Below, in pieces: positions 44,610-52,903 of a stretch of 64,000 nucleotides of DNA. The notes under the pieces were generated by a model, which saw nothing but the letters and a program-made list of their open reading frames with translations, did not search any database and was not told the origin of the DNA. Source of the stretch: Pseudomonadota bacterium. GTDB taxonomy: Bacteria; Pseudomonadota; Gammaproteobacteria; Burkholderiales; Burkholderiaceae_E. How positions within the stretch are numbered: the first letter of the stretch is position 1; each line of letters opens with the position of its first letter. Where the stretch lies: NCBI GenBank assembly GCA_023389055.1, contig JAEWFA010000016.1, positions 1-64,000 on the forward strand, given 5' to 3'. A program made the position numbers and the translations under genes.

Positions 44610-44855
44610 TCACCCGTGCAAAGCCTCGTACTTCGCCTGCAGCTCCTCGGGCGTCTCGCGGAAGTCGGGGTGCGGGATGATGCAGTCGGCCGGGCAGACC
44701 AGCATGCATTGCGGCTCGTCCTCGGCGCCGACGCACTCGGTGCAGCGCGCCGGGTCGATCACGTAGATGCTTTCGCCCGCGCTGATCGCTTCGTTCGGGC
44801 AAACCGGGCGACACGCGTCGCATGAGGTGCAGTTGTCGTCGATCATCAATGCCAT
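44610..44855 (-). CDS. fdx: 2[4Fe-4S] ferredoxin of the benzoyl-CoA pathway
   Basis: 81 aa from ATG 44855, with AGGAG upstream. First cluster CTSCDACRPVCP; second cluster CTECVGAEDEPQCMLVCP with the long loop between Cys 2 and 3 typical of Alvin-like ferredoxins. The C-terminus is extended (HPDFRETPEELQAKYEAL). In Thauera this low-potential ferredoxin carries electrons from KorAB to benzoyl-CoA reductase. Last gene of the had-to-fdx operon. Confidence 0.94.
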   Translation of the reverse strand: MALMIDDNCTSCDACRPVCPNEAISAGESIYVIDPARCTECVGAEDEPQCMLVCPADCIIPHPDFRETPEELQAKYEALHG

Positions 44856-44913
44856 TTCGATTCTCCTGATGCTCCGTATGCAGAATCGTTGATTGTGCGA
44901 ATGCCGCGGCCGC

Positions 44914-45744
44914 TCAGGCCGCCTCGAGTTCGCGCAGCTTGCCGTGGCGGAACGCTCCCCACAAGGCCGCCCCGATCGCACCCGCGTAGATCGAATCGGG
45001 GTGGTTCACCACTTCCACGTTGACCTTCTCGTTGGCCATCTCTTCCTGGATCGCCGCGAGCAGCCCCGTGTCGAGCGCCAGGCCTCCGGTCAGCAGCGCG
45101 GTGCCGTACTTCACGCCGGTGACCTTCAGCAGCTTGACGATGCGCGAGGCCATCGACAGATGGATGCCCTTGAGGATGTCGGAAGTGGCGATGCCGCGCG
45201 AGACCATGTTGATGACGTCGGTCTCCGCGAGCACGGCGCAGATCGAACTGACCTTTTCCGGATCCTTCGACGACTGCGACAGCCCGCCGATTTCCTCGAC
45301 GGCCACGCCGAGGTAGCGCGCGATGTTCTCGAGGAACTGCCCCGAGCCCGACGCGCACTGGCTCGTCATCTTGTAGGCAAGCACCTTGCCGCGCACGTCT
45401 ACGTTGATCGCGCGACCGTTCAGCGCGCCGATGTCGACGATGGCGGTGGCGCCCGGATGCAGGAAGACGCCTCCGCGCGCATGCGTGGTCATCGAGTAGA
45501 AGTGCCCGGTGGCGAACTTGACGTTCTCGCCTTCGCCGGTGGTGGCGATGTAGTCGATGTCCTCGGGGGAAAGTCCCGCGTCGGCGATCACGCCGTCGTT
45601 TCCTTCCTGCGCGAGCGTCAACGGGTCGCGGCGGCGGATGCGCTCGCTGCGCTTGGCCAGCCACTCGAGCTTGTCACCCTCGACGCGGAACAGGACGGTC
45701 TTGACCGCGCCCGAGCCGATGTCGATTCCGATCGTGTAGGTCAT
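44914..45744 (-). CDS. bcrD: benzoyl-CoA reductase subunit D (ATPase activator subunit)
   Basis: 276 aa from ATG 45744, matching Thauera BcrD in size. ASKHA fold: phosphate-1 GIDIGSGAVKT, phosphate-2 VDIGALNGRA, adenosine motif LLTGGLALDTGL. Cys130 (SQCASGSGQFLENIAR) and Cys169 (SSICAVLAETDVI) correspond to the ligands of the [4Fe-4S] cluster shared with BcrA. The BcrAD dimer couples ATP hydrolysis to electron transfer into BcrBC. Confidence 0.95.
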   Translation of the reverse strand: MTYTIGIDIGSGAVKTVLFRVEGDKLEWLAKRSERIRRRDPLTLAQEGNDGVIADAGLSPEDIDYIATTGEGENVKFATGHFYSMTTHARGGVFLHPGATAIVDIGALNGRAINVDVRGKVLAYKMTSQCASGSGQFLENIARYLGVAVEEIGGLSQSSKDPEKVSSICAVLAETDVINMVSRGIATSDILKGIHLSMASRIVKLLKVTGVKYGTALLTGGLALDTGLLAAIQEEMANEKVNVEVVNHPDSIYAGAIGAALWGAFRHGKLRELEAA

Positions 45745-45769
45745 ATCGTTGCCTCTCGTTGCGACGGGT

Positions 45770-47110
45770 TCAGGCGCGTTTCTCGGCGGTCTTGCCTTCC
45801 TGCACGACGGCGCGGTAGGCAAACGTGGCGCCGCCGAGCGCTCCGGTGTAGATCGAGTCGGGGTCGATATTCAGCGTGAGCTTGCCGTAATTCTCCTCGA
45901 CCAGCTCCTTGAGAGCCTTGACCGCGGCGACGTTGTTGGCCACGCCGCCGGTGAAGGTGAATTCGTCGCGGATGCCGCCCGAGCGAGCCAGGATCGACAT
46001 CGCTCGCAGGATGATCGCGCGGTGCAGGCCCGCCATGATGTCCTCGCGCTTGTCGCCCAGCGACAGGCGGTCGCGCAGCTCGGCGCCGGCAAACACCGTG
46101 CACGTCGAGTTGATGCGGATCTGCTTCGTGGACTTCATCGCCATCGGACCCAGTTCGTGCAGGCCCATGTTCATCTCGTCGGCAATGTATCCGAGGTAGC
46201 GTCCGCAACCGGCCGCGCAGCGGTCGTTCATCTGGAAGCTCTCGACGATGCCCGCCGGATCGACCTGGATCGCCTTCGTATCCTGGCCGCCGATGTCCAG
46301 CACGGTGGCCGTGTTCGGATACATGACATGGGCGCCGAGTCCGTGGCACAGGATCTCCGAGCGCACGTGCTCCTTGGAGAAAGGCAACCGCGCCCGGCCG
46401 TAGCCGGTGCCGACGACGTAGGTTTCCTCCATCTCGGTATCGAGGATGCCCTTGATCGGCGCCTCGACCTGCGTGCGTCGTGCGCTGGTCTCCGGCAGCG
46501 CGGCGAAGGTGCGCTCCAGTGCCGACAGCAGGTGACGACGGATCGAGTCGCTGTAGACGCGGTTCTCGACCTCGATGATCGAACGGTCGAAGATGTTGAG
46601 CAGGTAGTCGTAGCGTGTTCCGGCCTCCTTGGACACCACTTCGCCGGTGGCCAGGTACTGGCTGCCGGCGATGTCCCGGAAGAAATCCGACTTGCGCTTT
46701 GCGCCCTCGGCGAAGAGCGCAGGCGCCTCGATCTTGATGCGCTCGAAGGTCTCGCGCAGCGCCTCGCCGACCGCCTTCGTGTCGTCGCCGAACTTCGCCG
46801 TCTCGAGGCTGCGACCGCAGGTTTCCTCGAGGTCGTCGAGCTGCTCGAGGTACTGCTCGGCACGGAAGTCGCGCTCGAGCTGCCCCAGGAACGTGTCGAG
46901 CGAGCCGTTCAGCGCGCCACTCCTGCCCAGCTCGTCGCGGAACAGGTGGAAGCGGCTGTTGACCAGCGCCTCCTGCTTGGCGACTTCGGCCGCCGTGTCG
47001 TAGTTCGAGCGCGAGTTGGTGATGCCGCGCCCGAGGATGTTCTGGTTCTCGTCGATGACCACCGCCTTCGTGGTCGTCGAGCCCAGGTCGATGCCGATGA
47101 AGCAACGCAT
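45770..47110 (-). CDS. bcrA: benzoyl-CoA reductase subunit A (ATPase activator subunit)
   Basis: 446 aa from ATG 47110; the frame extends upstream only as a shadow of bcrB. Phosphate-1 GIDLGSTTTKAV, VLDIGGQDTKAIQVD, the cluster Cys motifs NDRCAAGCGRYL and NSTCTVFAGAEL, and FTGGVANNVAAV. The insert of about 130 residues after the first motif, making it longer than BcrD, is typical of Thauera-type BcrA and absent from the Azoarcus BzdP type. Forms the electron-activating module with BcrD. Confidence 0.95.
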   Translation of the reverse strand: MRCFIGIDLGSTTTKAVVIDENQNILGRGITNSRSNYDTAAEVAKQEALVNSRFHLFRDELGRSGALNGSLDTFLGQLERDFRAEQYLEQLDDLEETCGRSLETAKFGDDTKAVGEALRETFERIKIEAPALFAEGAKRKSDFFRDIAGSQYLATGEVVSKEAGTRYDYLLNIFDRSIIEVENRVYSDSIRRHLLSALERTFAALPETSARRTQVEAPIKGILDTEMEETYVVGTGYGRARLPFSKEHVRSEILCHGLGAHVMYPNTATVLDIGGQDTKAIQVDPAGIVESFQMNDRCAAGCGRYLGYIADEMNMGLHELGPMAMKSTKQIRINSTCTVFAGAELRDRLSLGDKREDIMAGLHRAIILRAMSILARSGGIRDEFTFTGGVANNVAAVKALKELVEENYGKLTLNIDPDSIYTGALGGATFAYRAVVQEGKTAEKRA

Positions 47111-47127
47111 GTTGACTTTCCTCTGTC

Positions 47128-48441
47128 TCAGGCGGCGAGCGCGGTGCGCTTCTGCTTGACCATCTGGAAGTAGCTCTCGAGCCGGTTCTTCACGTTCGCC
47201 GCCGAGAAGTAGCGCGGGTCGACGAGATCGGTCTCGATGAACGCTGCCGGCTTGCCGGTGCGCTTTTCCACTTCGCGAAGAATGAGCAGCTGACCCGCCG
47301 AGAAGCTGTTGCAGCTCTTGATCGAATTGATCAGCAGGCCGTCGGCTTCGTACTGCTCCATGTACCGGCAGATCATGTCGACGCGCGACGGCAGGTTCAG
47401 GTTCGTGTAGCAGCCAAGGCAGTATTCGGCCAGCGACTCGAGCGGCTTGTCCGGGTTGTGGCGGAAACCGAAGTCGTACAGCCCGCCGACCTTCGCATAG
47501 GTGGAGGCGACGACCACCGCGCCTTCCTCGTAGAACATCTTCCAGAAGTCGCGGAAGCTGGTCCAGTTCGGCGGACCCTCGACGATGAGCCGGTACTTCT
47601 CTTCCATCATCTCGCCGTCGGGCGTGATCGGGCCCTTGCCTTCGCGCACGCGCTGCTCGATTTCCTCGCGCAGCATCCGGTAGAACTTCGTGCCGTCCTT
47701 CGATCCGCGAAACGCGGTGAAGATCGGGCCGATGTAGTAGACGGCGCCGAAGTATCCGTCGATCGGCGAAGGCCGGTTCTTCGCCGACTGCAGCACGGCG
47801 ACCAGGTCTTCCTCGGCCTTCGCCGACTCCTTCATGTACTCGCGCAGCCGGTCGATGTCGAACTTCACGCCCGACACGCGCTCGAGGGTCGGGATCACCG
47901 ACTCCTTGAGCTGGCGAACGACGTAATCGCGCATGTTCGGCTCGATACGGCCTTCGCCCTGGTACGGCACGTGCAGCATCGTGGTCTCGCAGCCGTACTT
48001 GTGACGGATCAGCTCGAACCACTTCATGAAGGTGAAGCAGCCCGTGTACGACAGCAGCAGCACGTCGGGCGTGGGCAGCGGATCGCCGGTGGGCCCGATC
48101 TCGCCGCCGGCCATCATGCCGAGATCCGACTTGACGTAGGTGCAGACGTCTTCCGAGTGCCCCTCGCGCTCCGCGTCCATGATGAACTTGCCCGACTTCT
48201 TGCGCATTCCGTTCTGCAGCGCATTCGTCTCGGGCAGGCTGCGCGCGAAGTCGAAGCACATCAGCAGCTCGTTCAGGTTCCCCGGAACGAAGGTGGCTGC
48301 CACCTTGCGGCCCTGCTGGTGCGCCGTGGCGAGGTCCATGTAGTTCGCGTTGATGAGCTCCTTCTGGAGCCACATCGCGTCTTCCTTCTGGACGTTCTGC
48401 GGCTTCTTCGCCGCGACAGCGGGTTTGGCGGCGGTGTTCAT
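47128..48441 (-). CDS. bcrB: benzoyl-CoA reductase subunit B
   Basis: 437 aa from ATG 48441, which overlaps the bcrC stop (ATGA). 2-hydroxyacyl-CoA dehydratase family fold with cluster-binding Cys regions LLLSYTGCFTFMKWFE, EYCLGCYTNLNLPSR and SIKSCNSFSAGQ. With BcrC it forms the substrate-binding module that reduces benzoyl-CoA to cyclohexa-1,5-diene-1-carbonyl-CoA. Size fits the Thauera enzyme. Confidence 0.95.
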   Translation of the reverse strand: MNTAAKPAVAAKKPQNVQKEDAMWLQKELINANYMDLATAHQQGRKVAATFVPGNLNELLMCFDFARSLPETNALQNGMRKKSGKFIMDAEREGHSEDVCTYVKSDLGMMAGGEIGPTGDPLPTPDVLLLSYTGCFTFMKWFELIRHKYGCETTMLHVPYQGEGRIEPNMRDYVVRQLKESVIPTLERVSGVKFDIDRLREYMKESAKAEEDLVAVLQSAKNRPSPIDGYFGAVYYIGPIFTAFRGSKDGTKFYRMLREEIEQRVREGKGPITPDGEMMEEKYRLIVEGPPNWTSFRDFWKMFYEEGAVVVASTYAKVGGLYDFGFRHNPDKPLESLAEYCLGCYTNLNLPSRVDMICRYMEQYEADGLLINSIKSCNSFSAGQLLILREVEKRTGKPAAFIETDLVDPRYFSAANVKNRLESYFQMVKQKRTALAA

Positions 48442-49616
48442 GCGGCGCTCCACAGTTTGATCGAGTCGGCGAAAGTGCCGGCCTGCTCGCGGATCGGAGC
48501 CATCTGGCCGGTGTTCTCGGCGTACTTGAACGCCGTGTACGGAACCTTGTGCTTCGCGAGTACGTCCTGCAGCATCGGCCGCTCGAGCAGTGCCGGGTCG
48601 CAGAACGACGGCGCTGCGAAGACGACGCCTTCGGCGCTTCCCTTCTGCACCTGCTTCAACAGATACTGGCCCTTGTCCTCGCGCTTCGCGTCGTATTTCG
48701 CGGCAGTGGACGCCGAGCGGTGCAGGAAGGCCTTCGACAGCTCCTCGAGCGGCTTGCCTACCGTGGGAACGTCGTCGAGCAGCCAGCGGGTGACGAGCAT
48801 GAAGTCGTCGTCGACGATGTAGCAGCCGGCCATCTCGATCGACTTGATCAGGTTCAGCGGCGGCTGCTCGCAGAACGACCCGTTGATCACGATGCGCGCG
48901 TTGTCGCGCTTCGGCCGCGCAACCGCGTCGGTGGCCGCGAGATAGTCGCGCACGAGTTGCGTGTGCTCCTCGGGCGGAAGCACCATGCCGGCGCGCAGGA
49001 TCAGGTACACCTCGGAGGTGGGCGCCTGCCACGGCTTGGCCGCGCGATAGGCGTAGAGGTCGGCGATCGCGCGACGATTCTCGTTGTAGACGGCGATCGA
49101 CGCATCGAGCTCGGCATCGGTGATCGGCTTGCCGCGCAGCTTGCCCAGGTCGTTGCGCAGCACCTCGAGCTCGGCCACGTAGAAACGCCCGCCGACCTCG
49201 TCCTCGTAGTTCTGCGGGACGTCGAAGTAGCGGACGTACTTGTCCTTGAACATCAGCTGCCACATGCCCGACAGGTTGCGGATCACGTCGCAGATCGACG
49301 GAAACAGCATTCCGTCGAGGCAGTCGAGCCGCCCGGTGAGCCCGAGCTCGATCGTCGAGCGCGGAATCCGGCAGATGTAGCTCTGGTAGTAGGCGTCGCC
49401 CTGGATCACCTCGAGACCGTCGCCGCCGCCGAGGATGCCCACCGGCAGCATGCCCGCCGCGTGGATCAGTTCGCGCGGCACGTAGATCGGCATGTAGCCG
49501 ATCGCCTTGCGGCCCGGCACGGCCGCTTTCCATTGCTTGACGGCATTGAAATCGAGGTCCTCGAACAGCGTCTGGCAACGCTCGACGATCGCCTGTACAG
49601 GATTTGCGGTTGTCAT
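48438..49616 (-). CDS. bcrC: benzoyl-CoA reductase subunit C
   Basis: 392 aa from ATG 49616, next to the dch stop. 2-hydroxyacyl-CoA dehydratase family; Cys regions DCLDGMLFPSICDVIRNLSGMW, NGSFCEQPPLNLIKS and APSFCDPALLERP. The N-terminus GYMPIYVPRELIHAAGMLPVG is a family hallmark. Second subunit of the catalytic module. First of the four bcr genes, order C-B-A-D. Confidence 0.95.
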   Translation of the reverse strand: MTTANPVQAIVERCQTLFEDLDFNAVKQWKAAVPGRKAIGYMPIYVPRELIHAAGMLPVGILGGGDGLEVIQGDAYYQSYICRIPRSTIELGLTGRLDCLDGMLFPSICDVIRNLSGMWQLMFKDKYVRYFDVPQNYEDEVGGRFYVAELEVLRNDLGKLRGKPITDAELDASIAVYNENRRAIADLYAYRAAKPWQAPTSEVYLILRAGMVLPPEEHTQLVRDYLAATDAVARPKRDNARIVINGSFCEQPPLNLIKSIEMAGCYIVDDDFMLVTRWLLDDVPTVGKPLEELSKAFLHRSASTAAKYDAKREDKGQYLLKQVQKGSAEGVVFAAPSFCDPALLERPMLQDVLAKHKVPYTAFKYAENTGQMAPIREQAGTFADSIKLWSAA

Positions 49617-50398
49617 CAGTGGTGCTCCCATGCGGGCTTGCGTTTGCCGAGAAAAGCGGCCAACCCCTCGTTGGCGTCGCGCGTCTGCATCAGTTTTTCG
49701 AGGTAGAGCGCTTCGACCTCGGCCAGGCGCATGCGCACCTGGCGGATCATCGGCGCGCGGGCCGCGGCGAGCGCGAGCGCGAGACTCGAAGCGCTCTTGT
49801 CGGCCAGGTGCGCATCGAAGTACGCGAGCGCGCTGGCCACCGGATCGTCGGCCACCTGCAGCACCAGCCCGATCGCCTTCGCCTCGTCGGCGTCGATCGA
49901 GCGGCCGCTCAGCAACAGGTCTTCGGCGGTCGGCCGGTTCACGCGATACGGCAACAGCACGGAGGCCGCCGGCGCAAAGACGCCGAGCTTCATCTCTGGC
50001 TGGCCGAACTGGGCGTCGCGCGCAGCGAAGATCGGGCCGCCCGCCATCGCCACCTCGAGCCCGCCACCCAGGCACTGGCCGCGCACCGCGACGAGAATCG
50101 GCGCAGGGTACTCGACCATTGCGACGACCAGCGCATGCAGCGTCGAGAGCATCTGCGCGCAGCGTTCGCGCACGTGCTCCTCGACGCTCGCGCCGAAGCT
50201 GAAGTGCGGCCCGTCCGCGTCGAGCAGCACGCCGCGCAATCCGCGGCGGCTGCGGTGCGCAGACAGCGCCGACGACAAGGCGACGAGCATCTGCGCGTCG
50301 ACGATGTTCGCCTTCGGGCGAGCCAGCGTCAGGCGAAGCAGCGCGCCGTCGCGCTCGAGCGTGACGCGCAAAGGGGATTCAGCCGAAGCCTGGCCCAT
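49616..50398 (-). CDS. dch: cyclohexa-1,5-diene-1-carbonyl-CoA hydratase
   Basis: 260 aa, crotonase fold. HFSFGASVEEH and VRGQCLGGGLEVAMAGG form the oxyanion-hole regions, and QPEMKLGVFAPAAS the catalytic segment, all matching dienoyl-CoA hydratases of the class I pathway rather than ordinary enoyl-CoA hydratases. Adds water to the product of the reductase to give 6-hydroxycyclohex-1-ene-1-carbonyl-CoA. Four bases separate it from oah. Confidence 0.92.
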   Translation of the reverse strand: MGQASAESPLRVTLERDGALLRLTLARPKANIVDAQMLVALSSALSAHRSRRGLRGVLLDADGPHFSFGASVEEHVRERCAQMLSTLHALVVAMVEYPAPILVAVRGQCLGGGLEVAMAGGPIFAARDAQFGQPEMKLGVFAPAASVLLPYRVNRPTAEDLLLSGRSIDADEAKAIGLVLQVADDPVASALAYFDAHLADKSASSLALALAAARAPMIRQVRMRLAEVEALYLEKLMQTRDANEGLAAFLGKRKPAWEHH

Positions 50399-50402
50399 CG
50401 CC

Positions 50403-51527
50403 TCAGCCCTTGCTCTTGGCCTTCGGCTGGATCGAGTCGTGCAGCGGACCGACCCAGCTCTCGCCTGCCGCGAGTTTCTGGCGCAGCAGGAGGAAGTCGA
50501 CCTCGCGGTCTTCCTTCGTACCCTCGTTGAACGCGGTGAACCCGGCTCGCGCCTCGGTCATCATGTTCAGCGCCAGCCACGCACGCGAGTTCTCCTTGTT
50601 CTTGTTCCAGATCTCGAGCTTGGGCTTGCGCAACTCCTCGATGGTCTTCGTGGTGCAGTCGGGGAACGTGAGCAGCATCTTCGCGCACAGTTCCTCGATC
50701 TTCGCATCGAGCAGCGACAGGTCGACCGTGCCGCGCGCCACCAGTGCCTTGGCTTCCTTGGCCGCGGCGCCGGTCTTCGACTCGCCGTAGGCATTGCGTC
50801 CGTACTCGTCGAAGAGCTTCTGCGTTTCGACCATCGGGTTGGCGACGAACTGGCCGTCGACCTTCAACGCGGGGACGACGTCGGTGAGGATGCCCATCTG
50901 GTATGCCTTGTGCGCCGAGAACGGCTCGCACAGCACGCACGCGGCCATCGCGCGCTCGGCGCCGACCATCACGGGCAGGAAGTCGGTTGCGCCGCCGATG
51001 GGCGCCGAGCCGTGCTTCGGCCCGGCCTGTCCGAAGCGGGCAAGGTCCTGCGCGACGGAGAAATCGCAGGCCATGCCGATTTCCTGGCCGCCGCCGATGC
51101 GCATGCCGTTGACGCGACAGATCACCGGCTTGTCGCAGGCGAGGATCGCCGACACCATGTCGTTGAACAGGCGCATGTACTGCCGGTACTCCTGCGGGTG
51201 CCCCGCGTAGTACTCGGCGTATTCCTTCGTGTTGCCGCCGGTGCAGAAGGCCTTGTCGCCGGCGCCGGTGAAGACGACGCAATTGACGTCGCGGGCATTG
51301 GATGCCGTACGGAACGCCAGGATCACGCCCTTGACCATGTCGGTCGTGTACGAGTTGTACTGCGACGGGTTGTCCAGCGTGATCCACGCGTTGTACAACC
51401 CCGGCACGGTCTTGCCGTCGGGCGTCTTCGCGGGGCGCTTTTCGTAGCGCACGCCCGGCTTGCTGATGTCGTCGACAAGGTCGTGGTTCTTGAACTCGCG
51501 CATCTGCGCCTCGGCGAAAGCGTTCAT
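50403..51527 (-). CDS. oah: 6-oxocyclohex-1-ene-1-carbonyl-CoA hydrolase (ring-opening)
   Basis: 374 aa from ATG 51527; the frame continues upstream only as shadow. Long crotonase-fold enzyme: ALDNPSQYNSYT-like ITLDNPSQYNSYTTDMV, KAFCTGGNTKEYAEYYAG, NGMRIGGGQEIGMACDFS and GSAPIGGATDFLPVMVG. It hydrates and opens the ring to 3-hydroxypimelyl-CoA. BamA, the common functional marker for anaerobic aromatic degraders, is its homologue. Length is right for the family. Confidence 0.95.
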   Translation of the reverse strand: MNAFAEAQMREFKNHDLVDDISKPGVRYEKRPAKTPDGKTVPGLYNAWITLDNPSQYNSYTTDMVKGVILAFRTASNARDVNCVVFTGAGDKAFCTGGNTKEYAEYYAGHPQEYRQYMRLFNDMVSAILACDKPVICRVNGMRIGGGQEIGMACDFSVAQDLARFGQAGPKHGSAPIGGATDFLPVMVGAERAMAACVLCEPFSAHKAYQMGILTDVVPALKVDGQFVANPMVETQKLFDEYGRNAYGESKTGAAAKEAKALVARGTVDLSLLDAKIEELCAKMLLTFPDCTTKTIEELRKPKLEIWNKNKENSRAWLALNMMTEARAGFTAFNEGTKEDREVDFLLLRQKLAAGESWVGPLHDSIQPKAKSKG

Positions 51528-51546
51528 CGTCGGGATACTCCTGGGT

Positions 51547-52617
51547 TCACGCGGCGGGCACGAGCACCGCGCGCTTGCGGATCTCGCGGTGGTGGACCGC
51601 GTCGAACACGCGGTTGATGTCGTCGAGGGGATGTGTCTCGACGAAGGGCTTGATCGCGACCTTGCCGTCGAGGACGAGGTCGAGCGCCCCGGCGTACAAC
51701 TCGGGCGGGCAGCCCCAGTTGCCGATCGCGCGCGCATCGAAGGCCATCAGGTTCGACAGGCGCACTTCGACCTTGTCCATCGTGAAGCCGACGACGGACA
51801 GCGTCGCGCCATGCACGAGCAGTCCCCACGCGGTGAGCTGGCCGGGCGCGGTGCCCGAGCATTCGAAGATGAACCACTCCGTGGAAGGCAGCCCGTTGCC
51901 TTTCGCGAAGTCGACGATCGCGGCCTTGATCGCTTTCGCGTCGAGCCGTCGGCTGTTCAGCGTCAGCGAGGCGCCGCCGGCGGCGATCGCCTCGAGCTTG
52001 GCATCGTCGACATCGATGGCGACCACCTTCGCGCCGAAGGCGGCGGCGATCTGCACGCAATAACCGCCCACGCCGCCTGCGCCGATGACGACGGCGAGGC
52101 TGCCCGGCTTCACGCCCGCGCGGCGCACCGCCTGGTACGGCGTGGTGAGCGCGTCGGCGACGATCGAGACTTCGGCGAGCGTCAGTCCGGCTTTCTGCAG
52201 GCGCGTCTCGTCGACGTCACACAGGCCGCGAGCCGGGACGACGATGTGCGAGGCGAAGCCGCCCTGGATGTCGTTGCCCGGCATCTTCTGCTTGCGGCAG
52301 ATCGTTCCCAGGCCGCGCTTGCACAGGTCGCACTCGCCGCAGGGCAGCACGGCGGGAACGATCACCGACTTGCCCAGCCAGCTCTCGGCGCCCTTGCCCG
52401 CCTCGACGACGCGTCCGCTGATCTCGTGTCCGAGCGCCAGCGGAAGCGCGTGGTTCGTGCGAACCCCGTCGTAGAAATAGCCGAGGTCGGTGTGGCAGAC
52501 GCCGCAACCGGCGATCGCGATCACCACCTCCCCGTCGCCGGCGTGCGCGACGAAATTCTCGCGCTCGAGCGGCGTGTTCGGAGCGGTCATGATCCAGCGG
52601 CGCGCTTCGATGCTCAT
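51547..52617 (-). CDS. had: 6-hydroxycyclohex-1-ene-1-carbonyl-CoA dehydrogenase
   Basis: 356 aa, zinc-dependent medium-chain dehydrogenase. Catalytic Zn ligands lie in AGCGVCHTDLGYFY and LGHEISG, structural Zn in CGECDLCKRGLGTIC, and the NAD site is VIGAGGVGGYCVQIA. It oxidises the hydroxy intermediate with NAD+. First gene of the minus-strand operon had-oah-dch-bcrCBAD-fdx; the 286-bp region upstream is the divergent control region shared with korAB. Confidence 0.92.
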   Translation of the reverse strand: MSIEARRWIMTAPNTPLERENFVAHAGDGEVVIAIAGCGVCHTDLGYFYDGVRTNHALPLALGHEISGRVVEAGKGAESWLGKSVIVPAVLPCGECDLCKRGLGTICRKQKMPGNDIQGGFASHIVVPARGLCDVDETRLQKAGLTLAEVSIVADALTTPYQAVRRAGVKPGSLAVVIGAGGVGGYCVQIAAAFGAKVVAIDVDDAKLEAIAAGGASLTLNSRRLDAKAIKAAIVDFAKGNGLPSTEWFIFECSGTAPGQLTAWGLLVHGATLSVVGFTMDKVEVRLSNLMAFDARAIGNWGCPPELYAGALDLVLDGKVAIKPFVETHPLDDINRVFDAVHHREIRKRAVLVPAA

Positions 52618-52721
52618 CGGAATCGGGTCCTTCGATGTGCGGGGAAAACCGTTCGTCGCTCGCCCGGCCGGAGTGCTCGCCGATCGAATTGACGCAGGCT
52701 TTCGCCGTTGTGTATCCTGAT

Positions 52722-52750
52722 AATTCGGTATTGCGGTACCGAATTGCGGT
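52722..52750. promoter_or_regulatory. dyad operator candidate in the had/korA divergent region
   Basis: AATTCGGTA (52722-52730) and its exact complement TACCGAATT (52737-52745) flank a 6-nt spacer TTGCGG. The same stretch holds a direct repeat ATTGCGGT (52730-52737 and 52743-52750). It lies between the FNR box and had, where it would cover the start or early leader of the had transcript. No regulator gene for it is evident beside it. Confidence 0.55.
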
Positions 52751-52790
52751 TATATGCCGATCATCGTGGAACAAAGCGCTTCGGCAAGCC

Positions 52791-52804
52791 TTGATACAAA
52801 TCAA
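52791..52804. promoter_or_regulatory. perfect FNR-type box between had and korA
   Basis: TTGAT-ACAA-ATCAA is an exact match to the FNR/Anr consensus TTGAT-N4-ATCAA. Class II -10 candidates at 22-nt spacing are CAAAGT (52827-52832) for korA and CACGAT (minus strand, 52763-52768) for had; each matches only 3 of 6 consensus bases. One box could serve both operons. Homologous regulation is known: AadR in Rhodopseudomonas and AcpR in Azoarcus are FNR-family activators of anaerobic benzoate genes. Confidence 0.75.
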
Positions 52805-52903
52805 CGGCCATCCGGAGCGGCAGTCGCAAAGTGCAACCCGTGCACGGCGTCGCGCGACGATGGAGCGGCGAAAGATCCTCGCAACGAAACAGGCATCACA
52901 GGC

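Noticed and set aside
44610..52617. Class II (BamB-I type, tungsten) benzoyl-CoA reductase
   Set aside because: The subunits are the class I 2-hydroxyacyl-CoA-dehydratase and ASKHA ATPase types; only the ring-opening hydrolase is shared with class II pathways.
52754..52903. korA start at the upstream ATG 52754
   Set aside because: The extra 50 residues have no homology to gamma subunits, and the stretch contains the FNR box, so it is regulatory DNA.
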